A stretch of 64,000 nt of DNA from Chryseobacterium herbae (lineage in GTDB: Bacteria > Bacteroidota > Bacteroidia > Flavobacteriales > Weeksellaceae): the NCBI RefSeq assembly GCF_025154075.1, contig NZ_JAOAMU010000001.1, positions 1,116,479 through 1,180,478 on the forward strand, in the 5' to 3' direction. Below, in pieces: positions 8,021 to 15,897 of the stretch. Every line of letters starts with the position of its first letter. The first letter of the stretch is position 1. The translations under genes were made by a program, and so were the position numbers. The notes beneath the pieces are model-generated. The model had not been told where the DNA came from. It was given only the letters and a program-made list of their open reading frames with translations, and did not search any database.

Positions 8021-9052
8021 TTACTTCTTTAAAAAGGATTGTACCGTCTTTCTCACTTCTGCAGCTTCACACCACGGAGCGATGTGGCCGCAGTTCCCTT
8101 CAAGTACGAAAAGCCGAGCGTTGGTCATTTCTGCAAAGCGGGTTGCCGGCAAAGGATTTACCATATGGTCCTGCCGGGATACAATGATCAACATTTTAGC
8201 CTTGATTTCCTTTGCTGCTTGTTCAAGAGTTCCGCCGAACTTGGCAATATTGTGACTTTTAAGTGCTTCCAGCTGTCGATGCATATCGTTCCAATCCATA
8301 TTTTCTGATTCTTTTTTTGCCAGCCATTTTGAAAAATCATCTCTCGAAACGGCATTGGATAAATACTCAGGGGTAGTTAATGCAAACTGATGCATCATCG
8401 TGACACCAGGAAGTAAAGGTTTCTGCTCATAGTTCCCGTTAAGATAGGCAGGATCTCTTTCCATGGCATTTAATTCGGCATTCCATAGCAGCAGATCGCT
8501 GGTAGTAAGTTGTGGAGAACCTACAATGGAGACTATTTTATTCATCAATTCAGGATAGGTAACTGCCCATTGAAAGGTCTGCATTCCTCCCATAGAAATT
8601 CCACAGACAGCTTCCAGATGATGAATTCCCATGTTTCCGGTTAGTACCTGATGCTGGCTTTCTACCATATCCCTGATGGTAAATACCGGAAATTGTAAAC
8701 GGGCCTGCTTTGAACTGTTGCTGGGTGAAGAGGAAACACCATTGCCCAATGCATCGAAAAGGATAAGATGGTACGCCAGCGTATCTACTATTTTTCCGGG
8801 AACCATACTTTCGAGTTCCTTTGTGGTTCCGGTAAACCAGGTTGGAAAAATAACAGCATTGGAGCGATCGGCATTTAACTTCCCATAAGTTCGGAAACCA
8901 ATTTTACAGTCCTCAATTTTTTGTCCGCTCTCCAGATTAAAATCTCCGAGGCGTGCATACTGTTGTTTATTTTTCCCGGGCTTTTGTGCTTTCCCTGAGC
9001 TTACGGCAAGAATCAATATGGACAGATAAGCGGCGAATAAGGTAATTTTCAT
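8021..9052 (-). CDS. Exported alpha/beta hydrolase of the MetX (homoserine acetyltransferase-like) superfamily
   Basis: A 343-residue alpha/beta hydrolase with a signal peptide (about 1-22, ending SSGKAQ). The core follows homoserine O-acetyltransferase: GFRTYGKLNADRSNAVIFPTW near the N-terminus, nucleophile elbow GISMGGMQTF, a late Asp in IIVSRQDHMVNP and the catalytic His in NCGHIAPW. True MetX is cytoplasmic, so an exported copy is more likely a hydrolase or acyltransferase of unknown substrate than a methionine enzyme. No methionine-pathway gene is nearby. Confidence 0.85.
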   Translation of the reverse strand: MKITLFAAYLSILILAVSSGKAQKPGKNKQQYARLGDFNLESGQKIEDCKIGFRTYGKLNADRSNAVIFPTWFTGTTKELESMVPGKIVDTLAYHLILFDALGNGVSSSPSNSSKQARLQFPVFTIRDMVESQHQVLTGNMGIHHLEAVCGISMGGMQTFQWAVTYPELMNKIVSIVGSPQLTTSDLLLWNAELNAMERDPAYLNGNYEQKPLLPGVTMMHQFALTTPEYLSNAVSRDDFSKWLAKKESENMDWNDMHRQLEALKSHNIAKFGGTLEQAAKEIKAKMLIIVSRQDHMVNPLPATRFAEMTNARLFVLEGNCGHIAPWCEAAEVRKTVQSFLKK

Positions 9053-9385
9053 TTCATTTACATTTTTGTGTTTCGCTATGTAAAGTAAAAAATCTGAATG
9101 AAAATAATCTGGTTTATTCTGAAATAATGATCAATACTGAAAATTGGCCATTTATTAATTACGGACAGTTAAATTTAAAATAGTTAATAGGAATTAATCT
9201 ACAAATAATAAAGCAAAATAGAGACTTTTGCAAAAGCTCCTGATCACTGGACAATATTCAAATTTTGGTATGAAATAAATCGACCAGATGACTTCAGATG
9301 ACCATTTAAAATTCCCGGTCCGGATTTTTGCATTTCCGTAAGCCGTGAAAAAATTGTAAATTCGCGTGCAAATAAATCAGATATA
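9053..9385. other. Intergenic region with a 12-bp palindrome
   Basis: A 333-base gap between the divergent hydrolase and transketolase genes. It holds CTTTTGCAAAAG, a perfect 12-bp palindrome at 9225-9236, extended by GAG and CTC arms with a one-base bulge. I see no ORF and no consensus promoter with correct spacing; a TAAATTCG at 9357-9364 is a weak -7 candidate for transketolase. Confidence 0.4.
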
Positions 9386-10237
9386 ATGAGTAAAAGTATT
9401 GAAGAGTTAAAATCTCTTACTACGCAGATCAGAAGAGACATTTTAAGAATGGTTCACGCTGTGAATTCAGGACACCCGGGCGGAAGTTTAGGTTGTACGG
9501 AATACTTCACAGCGCTGTATGGAAAGGTAATGAATTATAAGCTGCCTTTTACAATGGAGGGTAAGAATGAGGACCATTTTTATCTTTCAAACGGGCATAT
9601 TTCACCGGTTTTCTATTCTACATTAGCGAGATTTGGCTTTTTTCCGGTAGAAGAACTTAAAACTTTCAGAAAGCTGGATTCAAGACTTCAGGGGCACCCC
9701 ACTACTCATGAGGGTCTTCCGGGAATCAGAATTGCTTCCGGATCTCTTGGTCAGGGACTTTCTGTAGCACTTGGTGTAGCTCAGGGTAAAAAACTGGACG
9801 GAGATACTTCTCTTGTTTACACGCTTCACGGTGATGGTGAACTTCAGGAAGGTCAGGTTTGGGAAGCTTTGATGTATGCTGCTGCTAAGAAAGTTGACAA
9901 TATTATTTCAACGATTGACTACAACGGACGCCAGATTGATGGGGATACGGATGATGTATTGAGCTTAGGAAATCTTCATGCTAAACTTGAGGCATTCGGA
10001 TGGACTGTTTTGGAAGAGAAAAACGGTAACGATCTTGAAGCTGTAATTGCTATTCTTGAGAAGGCAAAAACTGAAACAGGCAAAGGAAAACCGGTAGTCA
10101 TCATTCTTCATACAGAAATGGGTTACGGTGTAGATTATATGATGGGTTCTCATGCTTGGCATGGTAAAGCTCCGAATGATGAGCAGCTTGAAACAGCATT
10201 CAAACAATTATATCTGGAAGCTCCTGCTGATTATTAA
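9386..10237 (+). CDS. Transketolase, N-terminal (thiamine diphosphate-binding) subunit
   Basis: A 283-residue subunit of a split transketolase. It carries the TPP domain: HPGGSLGCTEYFTALYG near the start, SNGHISPVFY, and the TPP motif GDGELQEGQVWEAL ending in DYNGRQIDG. Together with the C-terminal subunit it moves two-carbon ketol units between sugar phosphates in the non-oxidative pentose phosphate pathway. The two genes are 85 bases apart on the same strand. Separate halves are a normal arrangement in many bacteria, not a break: both have their own start and full domain boundaries. Confidence 0.95.
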   Translation: MSKSIEELKSLTTQIRRDILRMVHAVNSGHPGGSLGCTEYFTALYGKVMNYKLPFTMEGKNEDHFYLSNGHISPVFYSTLARFGFFPVEELKTFRKLDSRLQGHPTTHEGLPGIRIASGSLGQGLSVALGVAQGKKLDGDTSLVYTLHGDGELQEGQVWEALMYAAAKKVDNIISTIDYNGRQIDGDTDDVLSLGNLHAKLEAFGWTVLEEKNGNDLEAVIAILEKAKTETGKGKPVVIILHTEMGYGVDYMMGSHAWHGKAPNDEQLETAFKQLYLEAPADY

Positions 10238-10322
10238 TCATAAATGATCGATGATAAATAATTGTGTTTTTAGATCTTAAGACCAATCATTTATCCATTA
10301 TTAAAAACTTTAGTAAAAAAAA

Positions 10323-11270
10323 ATGAAATATACATATACAGAAAAAAAGGATACGCGTTCAGGATTCGGAGCCGGATTAGCAGAACTTGCCGACAAAAAT
10401 CCTAATGTAGTGGCACTTTGTGCAGACCTTATCGGTTCTTTGAAAATGGAAAAATTCATTGAAAAAGCACCGGAAAGATTCTTTCAGATAGGTATCGCAG
10501 AGGCTAATATGATGGGAATTGCTGCAGGTTTAAGCATCACTGGAAAAATTCCTTTTACAGGAACTTTCGCGAACTTCTCTACTTCAAGAGTGTATGACCA
10601 GATTCGTCAGTCTATCGCTTATTCAGGGAAAAATGTAAAAATCTGTGCATCTCACGCCGGTCTTACTTTAGGTGAAGACGGTGCTACTCACCAGGTTCTG
10701 GAAGATATCGGTATGATGAAAATGCTTCCGGGTATGACGGTAATCAACCCTTGTGACTACAACCAGACTAAGGCAGCGACTATTGCTATCGCTGACTTCG
10801 AAGGTCCTGTATATTTAAGATTCGGAAGACCTACCGTTCCTGTATTCATTCCGGAAGATATGCCTTTCGAAATCGGAAAAGGAATTCTTCTTCAGGAAGG
10901 TACTGATGTAACCATTGTTGCAACAGGACATCTTGTATGGGAGTCTCTTGTAGCTGCTGACGAGCTTGAAAAAGAAGGAATCTCTTGTGAAGTGATCAAT
11001 ATCCACACAATTAAACCTTTGGACGATGAAATCATCTTAAAATCTGTTGAAAAAACAGGTAAGATCGTTACGGCTGAAGAGCACAACTATCTTGGTGGTT
11101 TAGGAGAATCTGTAGCGGGTATGCTTGCAAGAAAGAGACCTACAAGACAGGAATTCGTAGCAGTAAACGATACTTTCGGAGAATCTGCAACGCCTGCTGA
11201 GCTTATGAAAAAATACAAAATCGATTCAGCGGCTGTGAAAGAAGCTGTGAAGAGAATTTTAGCTAACTAG
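10323..11270 (+). CDS. Transketolase, C-terminal (pyrimidine-binding and C) subunit
   Basis: A 315-residue partner of the preceding gene. It has the transketolase pyrimidine-binding domain (about 5-170, with the Glu region RFFQIGIAEANMMGIAAGLS and HAGLTLGEDGATHQ) and the C-terminal domain (about 185-310, with VIATGHLVWESLVAADEL and TAEEHNYLGGLGE). The start ATG follows a run of A. It ends 24 bases before a long GC-rich terminator, which closes the two-gene operon. Confidence 0.95.
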   Translation: MKYTYTEKKDTRSGFGAGLAELADKNPNVVALCADLIGSLKMEKFIEKAPERFFQIGIAEANMMGIAAGLSITGKIPFTGTFANFSTSRVYDQIRQSIAYSGKNVKICASHAGLTLGEDGATHQVLEDIGMMKMLPGMTVINPCDYNQTKAATIAIADFEGPVYLRFGRPTVPVFIPEDMPFEIGKGILLQEGTDVTIVATGHLVWESLVAADELEKEGISCEVINIHTIKPLDDEIILKSVEKTGKIVTAEEHNYLGGLGESVAGMLARKRPTRQEFVAVNDTFGESATPAELMKKYKIDSAAVKEAVKRILAN

Positions 11271-11293
11271 TCTGAATAGACTATCATATATGG

Positions 11294-11332
11294 GCTCGGG
11301 CTGTTTCTTCGAAACAGCCCGAGCTTTTTTTT
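11294..11332 (+). terminator. Rho-independent terminator of the transketolase operon
   Basis: A 14-bp perfect stem (GCTCGGGCTGTTTC with its complement, 11294-11307 and 11311-11324) with a 3-nt loop, followed by eight T. Confidence 0.95.
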
Positions 11333-11340
11333 GAGTTAAG

Positions 11341-11578
11341 ATATTAGATGCCAGATTTCAGACATCAGACATCAGATCTTAAATCTTAGATAGTTGGCTG
11401 GTGGCTTCGAGGGCCTCAGCCGCCAGATATTGGTCTTTTATTCAAAATTATTCGATATATGAGGTTTTATTTAAAAATTTTATATCATTAAAGGATAAAG
11501 CTTAATTACTATCAACCACCAACTTTTTTTACACTCATATACTCTAAAACTCTCCAACTCTACTACCCTCAAACCCGT
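11341..11578 (+). repeat. Composite dispersed repeat, copy 1
   Basis: A roughly 240-base non-coding element with four parts. First is a tract of CAGACATCAGA-type repeats, then a hairpin at 11398-11426 (CTGGTGGC/GCCGCCAG around TTCGAGGGCCTCA). Next comes a spacer ending CTTAATTACTA, then a CTCTAAAACTCTCCAACTCT-type tract that runs into the stop of the next gene. A second copy in the same order and orientation is at 29101-29336. The hairpin loop carries the TTCGA-N4-CTCAG core also found inside the gene at 41867-43543. Confidence 0.6.
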
Positions 11579-11580
11579 CA

Positions 11581-12093
11581 TTACTGTGGTCTGTTGATCG
11601 GAACATCTATGGCATCGAGTACAGGATATAGTATGTCTGTCTGGAATTCTTCCTCTCTCAAACGTGATTTTTTAGAGCCTGAATAATAATTACTGATTCT
11701 ATAGTTTTTAACAAACTGATTCCTCTTTTTCCCAATGACATAATAATATCCTCCGCTGTCTTCATTGATGAAATAGGTCATTTCATCAAAGCTCATGATC
11801 TTTTTGGTAAGAAATAGTTTTCGGTAAATGCACTTCTCCCGCTTATCGAATGTGTATTTTACAGGAATTCTAAAAAGAAGATCCCACAGAAAATACACCA
11901 TATAGATTCCTAGTATAACAGAAGCAATAGTAAAGGCATTTTGAGATAGTATATTTCTGAAATAATACATCACCGGAATGGCAAGAATACCAGCTACCAA
12001 CCACCATTTTAAGGTGTGTATGAAGCTGTAATTAGGCATAAAGCTTATTTCACTGCCATTATCCTCAAATTTATATCGGTCTTTGGTATTCAT
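11581..12093 (-). CDS. Membrane protein of unknown function, PH-like layout
   Basis: A 170-residue protein with a soluble N-terminal 25 residues, two adjacent hydrophobic helices (about 27-75) and a C-terminal region of alternating strands (YTFDKREKCIYRKLFLTKKIMSFDEM). The layout resembles small bacterial PH-like membrane proteins in which a helix pair precedes a beta domain, but I do not recognise the family. Its start overlaps the stop of the upstream gene 12090-12554 by four bases (ATGA). That neighbour has the same layout, so the pair may form one complex. Confidence 0.65.
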   Translation of the reverse strand: MNTKDRYKFEDNGSEISFMPNYSFIHTLKWWLVAGILAIPVMYYFRNILSQNAFTIASVILGIYMVYFLWDLLFRIPVKYTFDKREKCIYRKLFLTKKIMSFDEMTYFINEDSGGYYYVIGKKRNQFVKNYRISNYYSGSKKSRLREEEFQTDILYPVLDAIDVPINRPQ

Positions 12094-12554
12094 CGTACAT
12101 TTTCATTTAAGCGCATGATATCTTCTGTTTCGTTTACCATTTTCTGTATGCTTTTATGGGTAAGGGCCTGTCCTACCGAAAATTTCTTCTCTTTTCCATT
12201 CACCTCAAAATAGATGTTCAGGAATACATTGGTTGTGATAAAGCCAAGATATTTCATCGCCAACACTTCAAAATGAGTAAAATCCTGAAAAGAATAAATC
12301 TTTGTAGGAACAAAAATACTGGGCTTACAGGTGATGGTCTGCTGCTGAGGATCAATCACAAATTTTTTTGCAAAGAAATTAGCGATCATTAGACCTCCAA
12401 AAACAACAAGGAACAAGGCTAATAAAGGAATTTTATACTTATAAGAGAATCCTGCAGCAATGAATGTAAGAGTAGCCAATACTGCTACAAATACCGGCTG
12501 GTTTTTAAAGATTAACAGGTTTCCGTCTCTTTTGTAAAATTGATAAGTGTTCAT
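12090..12554 (-). CDS. Membrane protein of unknown function, partner of the next gene
   Basis: A 154-residue protein: short N-terminal strand pair, two hydrophobic helices (about 21-64), then a strand-rich tail (KKFVIDPQQQTITCKPSIFVPTKIYSFQDFTHFEVLAM). The phrase IDPQQQTI followed by a helix-strand pattern is common in bacterial PH-like domains, and the neighbour at 11581-12093 has the same architecture, suggesting an old duplication. Coupled to that gene by a 4-base overlap. Function unknown. Confidence 0.65.
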   Translation of the reverse strand: MNTYQFYKRDGNLLIFKNQPVFVAVLATLTFIAAGFSYKYKIPLLALFLVVFGGLMIANFFAKKFVIDPQQQTITCKPSIFVPTKIYSFQDFTHFEVLAMKYLGFITTNVFLNIYFEVNGKEKKFSVGQALTHKSIQKMVNETEDIMRLNENVR

Positions 12555-12586
12555 AATAAATTGTGATATATTTTAATGTATGTTAT

Positions 12587-13138
12587 TTACGATGTATAGC
12601 GTTCTGCAATTTCGTCGTCGTTGATGGTCTGCAGTGTCATCAGGTCTGTTCTAAAGTAGGTATCATGAATTGAAAAATAAGCATCTATGCTACTTTCCGT
12701 GTGTGCTGAAGCTTTTTTCCAGCCTTCAAAAAACCAGTTTTCAAATAGCTCATATTTTTCTTCGTTGTAGTCGTCCCACAAATCATCGAAATCCTCGTCA
12801 TCTGCATACTGTTCCTGAAAATCTGTAGCTGCAGTCCATATATTTTCCGGTAAAAACGCGCTCCAGTCTTCTTTCTGATCGCTCCGTTTTTCTCTTTGAG
12901 GGAATAAAAAAACAGGGTTGGTTATGACAGCTCCGGATTGGTCTACAGTCCATGCTGTGATATCCAGATAATCATATTCATATTCGAAATAAAAAGCTAC
13001 GCTATCTGTTTTGGTCTTTCCGCTTAGATACTCCGTGCTTTCCCCTTTGAGCACTTGTACAAGCGCATCGACAAGTTGTTCTGTCTGTTCTTCAAGGTAA
13101 TTTTTTAAATCAATATTGAGTTGATTAAGATCTTGCAT
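12587..13138 (-). CDS. Acidic cytoplasmic protein of unknown function
   Basis: A 183-residue protein, strongly acidic (a segment QEQYADDEDFDDLWDDYNEE near the middle) with no signal peptide or membrane segment. The frame is open further upstream to 13264, but a -7 box TATTTTTG lies at 13181-13188 on this strand, so the ATG at 13138 (MQDLNQLNIDLKNY) is preferred. The N-terminal helix and the acidic middle recall small immunity or SMI1-like proteins, but I see no diagnostic motif and do not assign it. Confidence 0.65.
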   Translation of the reverse strand: MQDLNQLNIDLKNYLEEQTEQLVDALVQVLKGESTEYLSGKTKTDSVAFYFEYEYDYLDITAWTVDQSGAVITNPVFLFPQREKRSDQKEDWSAFLPENIWTAATDFQEQYADDEDFDDLWDDYNEEKYELFENWFFEGWKKASAHTESSIDAYFSIHDTYFRTDLMTLQTINDDEIAERYTS

Positions 13139-13180
13139 TCCGTGATTTTGTGATTTAGGTTTTGTCTTTGGCGGTAAGTA

Positions 13181-13188
13181 CAAAAATA
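13181..13188 (-). promoter_or_regulatory. -7 box TATTTTTG (minus strand)
   Basis: TAnnTTTG match on the minus strand, 43 bases upstream of the ATG at 13138. It decides the start of the acidic protein gene. No -33 TTG found. Confidence 0.45.
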
Positions 13189-13429
13189 GGTGAAAAATTA
13201 ATTGTACCGAATAGCCACACGGCCTTGTTTGTCTTGTATTTTTTTGTATACACACGGCATACATATCGAAATATCGGATTATTTATCTGTTTATTTAATC
13301 TATAAAATCAGGATTTATATTTTTCGATCTATGATGGACAAAATTTTATAGCAACATTATCTCCTATGATTTATTTTAACCTGTACAACCGTACACAAAC
13401 CACTCACTAATTTACAACAAATCCACACA

Positions 13430-13468
13430 TTAAATCCCTTAAAAGAGATTTAATAATCTATAGTTTTG
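13430..13468 (+). promoter_or_regulatory. Promoter of the RiPP cassette with an operator-like palindrome
   Basis: A -7 box TAGTTTTG lies at 13461-13468. Just upstream, 13430-13453, is a 24-base interrupted palindrome: arms TTAAATC and GATTTAA, inner CTT and AAG, centre AA. It covers the place where a -33 element would be, and no TTG is seen there. A regulator binding this site would control polymerase access. The 5' leader of about 125 nt holds a small hairpin (AAACCC/GGGTTT, 13544-13561). Confidence 0.5.
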
Positions 13469-13600
13469 AACTCATCAACGTTGATACCGCATTCAGCAGA
13501 TCTGCCGGTAAGTGTACAGTACAGGCTGAAATACTGAATAACAAAACCCATGTCAGGGTTTATATGGCAATCACAAATTTTAATTAAAAATTATTCAATT

Positions 13601-13795
13601 ATGAAAAAATTACAAGGAATGAAGAACTTTTCTTCATTGGAAAACAAGAAACTGAAAAATTCAAAAGTAATTTTCGGGGGTGGTACAAATGTTAGAACAA
13701 CACAGGAAACAGGTCCAAATGGTAACGCCGGTAATACTGGTGACACCAAAATCATTAATGATGGGAAGGTTCACTCTATTATAACAGTTGACTAA
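13601..13795 (+). CDS. Precursor peptide of a grasp-with-spasm (graspetide-type) RiPP
   Basis: A 64-residue peptide. The leader, about 1-28, is Lys-rich (MKKLQGMKNFSSLENKKLKN) and ends in a GGG (VIFGGGT), a double-glycine-type cleavage site. The core, about 29-64, is rich in Thr, Asn, Gly and Asp/Glu (TTQETGPNGNAGNTGDTK, then IITVD at the end). It therefore offers hydroxyl donors and carboxylates for the ester links that ATP-grasp ligases make in graspetides. The frame extends upstream to 13550, but the ATG at 13601 gives the typical MKKL leader. A stem-loop follows the stop. Product unknown. Confidence 0.85.
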   Translation: MKKLQGMKNFSSLENKKLKNSKVIFGGGTNVRTTQETGPNGNAGNTGDTKIINDGKVHSIITVD

Positions 13796-13800
13796 ATATG

Positions 13801-13819
13801 AGGGGGGATCTTCCCCCCT
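13801..13819 (+). terminator. Stem-loop after the precursor gene, probable partial terminator
   Basis: An 8-bp perfect GC-rich stem (AGGGGGGA/TCCCCCCT) with a 3-nt loop begins 5 bases after the precursor stop. Only a weak T-tract follows, so some read-through is expected. This would make more precursor than enzyme mRNA, or protect the short message. Confidence 0.7.
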
Positions 13820-13848
13820 TCTGTTTAAAAGGGTAAAATATATTGGTG

Positions 13849-14742
13849 ATGAAATACAGAAAAATTGTTTTCCTGCTTCTTACAATCATAACTTTTATTT
13901 CCTGCACAAGTAAAAAGCTTAACTATATTAAGTATTACAATACAGTTTATGCAATTGATAGTACTCATAGAGTTGACAGAGATACTTTAGCAACGATCAG
14001 GCAGTACAAAAAACTATTCAGGAAATTTCCTCCTGTACAGAATGAAAGAATGGAGGAATATGAAATGTACATCAGATATGCAGATAAATTCCATAAAAAG
14101 TTTGGAGGTATAAAAAATCTCGACCAACTTATAGCACAGTCGGCACCTAACTGGAAATACAAAAGGCAGGAGCCGGATTTTTTCAAACTCTATAAAAGGT
14201 ATGGGATTGACAGCATTGGTGTTGAAAGAAAAATTCTTCAATGGAATCAAAAACTAAATAAAGTATTAATTGACTCATTCAGCATTGCTTTTGAACGTGA
14301 TCAACATAATGCCCGCGTAGGACTAACCGTTGAAATTAATGACAAAAAAAATGCAGAACTTCTGATCTGGACTCTTAAAAATTATGGTTTTCCATCCAGA
14401 CAAAAAATAGGACTTTATGGAAACAATGAACGTTTTATGTATATGGGAACTCTTCTTAATCATATGGCAGGAACAGTACATTATGAATATTTAAAGACAA
14501 AATTACTGGAATATGTAATGTCCGGTGAATGCCCTCCGAGAGATTATATAGAGATGGTTGACAAACATCAGTACATCCATTATCTTGATACTGCTTACCA
14601 CATATTTGTACATTATGACGCACCTGATTTTACTGCATCAGACTCTGCGCGAATAGACAGAAATAGAAAGGCCATAGGTTTTCCTACTTTCAAACAGTCG
14701 TCCAAAATAACTAAAGATTTCCAGAAAAAGATCAGTCACTAA
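13849..14742 (+). CDS. Lipoprotein in the RiPP cassette, possibly DUF6624-like
   Basis: A 297-residue predicted lipoprotein: signal peptide about 1-19 ending in the lipobox ITFISC, then a mature domain. From about residue 145 there is a pattern (DQHNARVGLTVEINDKKNAE, then WTLKNYGFPSRQKIG, LLNHMAGTVHYEY, and EMVDKHQ near the end) that recalls DUF6624 proteins, though divergent; this match is by eye. The ATG at 13849 is preferred over an in-frame TTG at 13843. It lies between precursor and ligase, so it may act in export, self-protection or outer-membrane processing of the peptide. That role is inferred from position only. Confidence 0.75.
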   Translation: MKYRKIVFLLLTIITFISCTSKKLNYIKYYNTVYAIDSTHRVDRDTLATIRQYKKLFRKFPPVQNERMEEYEMYIRYADKFHKKFGGIKNLDQLIAQSAPNWKYKRQEPDFFKLYKRYGIDSIGVERKILQWNQKLNKVLIDSFSIAFERDQHNARVGLTVEINDKKNAELLIWTLKNYGFPSRQKIGLYGNNERFMYMGTLLNHMAGTVHYEYLKTKLLEYVMSGECPPRDYIEMVDKHQYIHYLDTAYHIFVHYDAPDFTASDSARIDRNRKAIGFPTFKQSSKITKDFQKKISH

Positions 14743-14815
14743 GCTTGTCTGTTTTAAATGGCTTTCAAAGATCTTGTCCCATTTATCTAAATCATTAATC
14801 CAATAGCTCGTTACT

Positions 14816-15718
14816 ATGATTCTGATTCTTTCTCAAAATAATGAAATCACAACCACTGAAGTTATTAAATATCTTATTGTGATGAAGAAACCATTCATCC
14901 GTATTCATGAGGATGAAGTTTTTGAGATCAAAACCCGGAACAAGAGGATCTTTCTCGAAAGCAGCCGTAGTACATTCTTTCTAGATGACATAAAAAGTCT
15001 CTGGTACCGGAGAGGAGGATTACAATTTAAAAGATTAAAATATGCCAATCGATCCATCCATTTGAATATGACGGAAACACAGTTCTGGCTTGAGGACTAT
15101 GTCCGGAAGATCTTGGAATCCAAAAGAAATATTAACAAAGAAAGTAACAGCGATGTCAATAAACTTATTGTTCTGGACATGGCAAGGAATCTCGGCTTTG
15201 ATGTTCCTGATTATTTTTTAGCAGAAAATACTCGCGATGTAGACGTAGACAAGACGATTATAAAAACATTGAATGGCAATGTCACCCTGGATGAAATAAG
15301 GAAGAATTCCGGTGGTTTTATGTATACATCTGTGGTTAAAGATACTGAAGACGGAGATTTTTTCATCACTTTTTTTCAGGAGAAAATTGAAAAAGACTTT
15401 GAAGTAAGGACATTTTATTTAAACGGTCAGTGCTGGTCTATGGCCATATTTTCACAAAATGATGCACAGACCAAAATAGATTTCAGGAAATACAACGAAA
15501 TGAAGCCCAACAGAAATGTCTCTTATCATCTTCCCTCTGATCTGGAAGAAAAGATCCACCTGCTCATGAAGTCTTTAGATCTTAATTCAGGCTCCATCGA
15601 TTTTATAAAGAAAGGAGAAAAGTATTATTTCCTGGAGATCAATCCCATTGGCCAGTTCATGGGAATGTCCGGGACATGTAATTATTTTCTAGAGCAAAAA
15701 ATAGCCGAATACCTATGA
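14816..15718 (+). CDS. gwsG: ATP-grasp peptide maturase, grasp-with-spasm system
   Basis: A 300-residue ATP-grasp enzyme of the RiPP (microviridin-like/graspetide) class. It activates Asp or Glu side chains with ATP and joins them to Ser/Thr or Lys side chains of the precursor. Visible features: N-terminal pre-ATP-grasp domain with SLWYRRGG (about 60-67); the NKESNSDVNKLIVLDMARNL helix near 105-124; FEVRTFYLNGQCWSMAIFSQ near 195-214; and the metal-binding end YFLEINPIGQF. It overlaps the next small ORF by four bases (ATGA). Confidence 0.9.
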   Translation: MILILSQNNEITTTEVIKYLIVMKKPFIRIHEDEVFEIKTRNKRIFLESSRSTFFLDDIKSLWYRRGGLQFKRLKYANRSIHLNMTETQFWLEDYVRKILESKRNINKESNSDVNKLIVLDMARNLGFDVPDYFLAENTRDVDVDKTIIKTLNGNVTLDEIRKNSGGFMYTSVVKDTEDGDFFITFFQEKIEKDFEVRTFYLNGQCWSMAIFSQNDAQTKIDFRKYNEMKPNRNVSYHLPSDLEEKIHLLMKSLDLNSGSIDFIKKGEKYYFLEINPIGQFMGMSGTCNYFLEQKIAEYL

Positions 15719-15897
15719 AAAAGCTGTACAACGAAAAAAATAAACTGCCACTTACGTTTAAATATATTGAGACCTTTAAAACCAAAAACGTCGGCAAAAT
15801 CCATAGTAACCTGTTATATTTTGTACAAAGCGAAAAATACCAGACGAAGCATCATGTCCGAGAAAAACCTTTAAAACCGCTTACAAGAATTTTATGA
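15715..15897 (+). CDS. Small basic protein between the two RiPP maturases
   Basis: A 60-residue Lys-rich protein (begins MKKLYNEKNKLPLTFKYIE, ends KPLKPLTRIL) with no signal peptide, membrane helix or cysteine. It is joined by 4-base ATGA overlaps to gwsG upstream and to the SPASM gene downstream, so it is very likely translated with them. I do not recognise the family. A role as a small adaptor or accessory of the ligase or SPASM protein is inferred from position. It is too short for codon statistics to be decisive; the double overlap is the main support. Confidence 0.65.
   Translation: MKKLYNEKNKLPLTFKYIETFKTKNVGKIHSNLLYFVQSEKYQTKHHVREKPLKPLTRIL

Noticed and set aside
9386..11270. Transketolase broken into two pieces (pseudogene)
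   Set aside because: Both halves have their own starts, complete domains and a shared terminator. Split transketolase is a normal arrangement in many bacteria.
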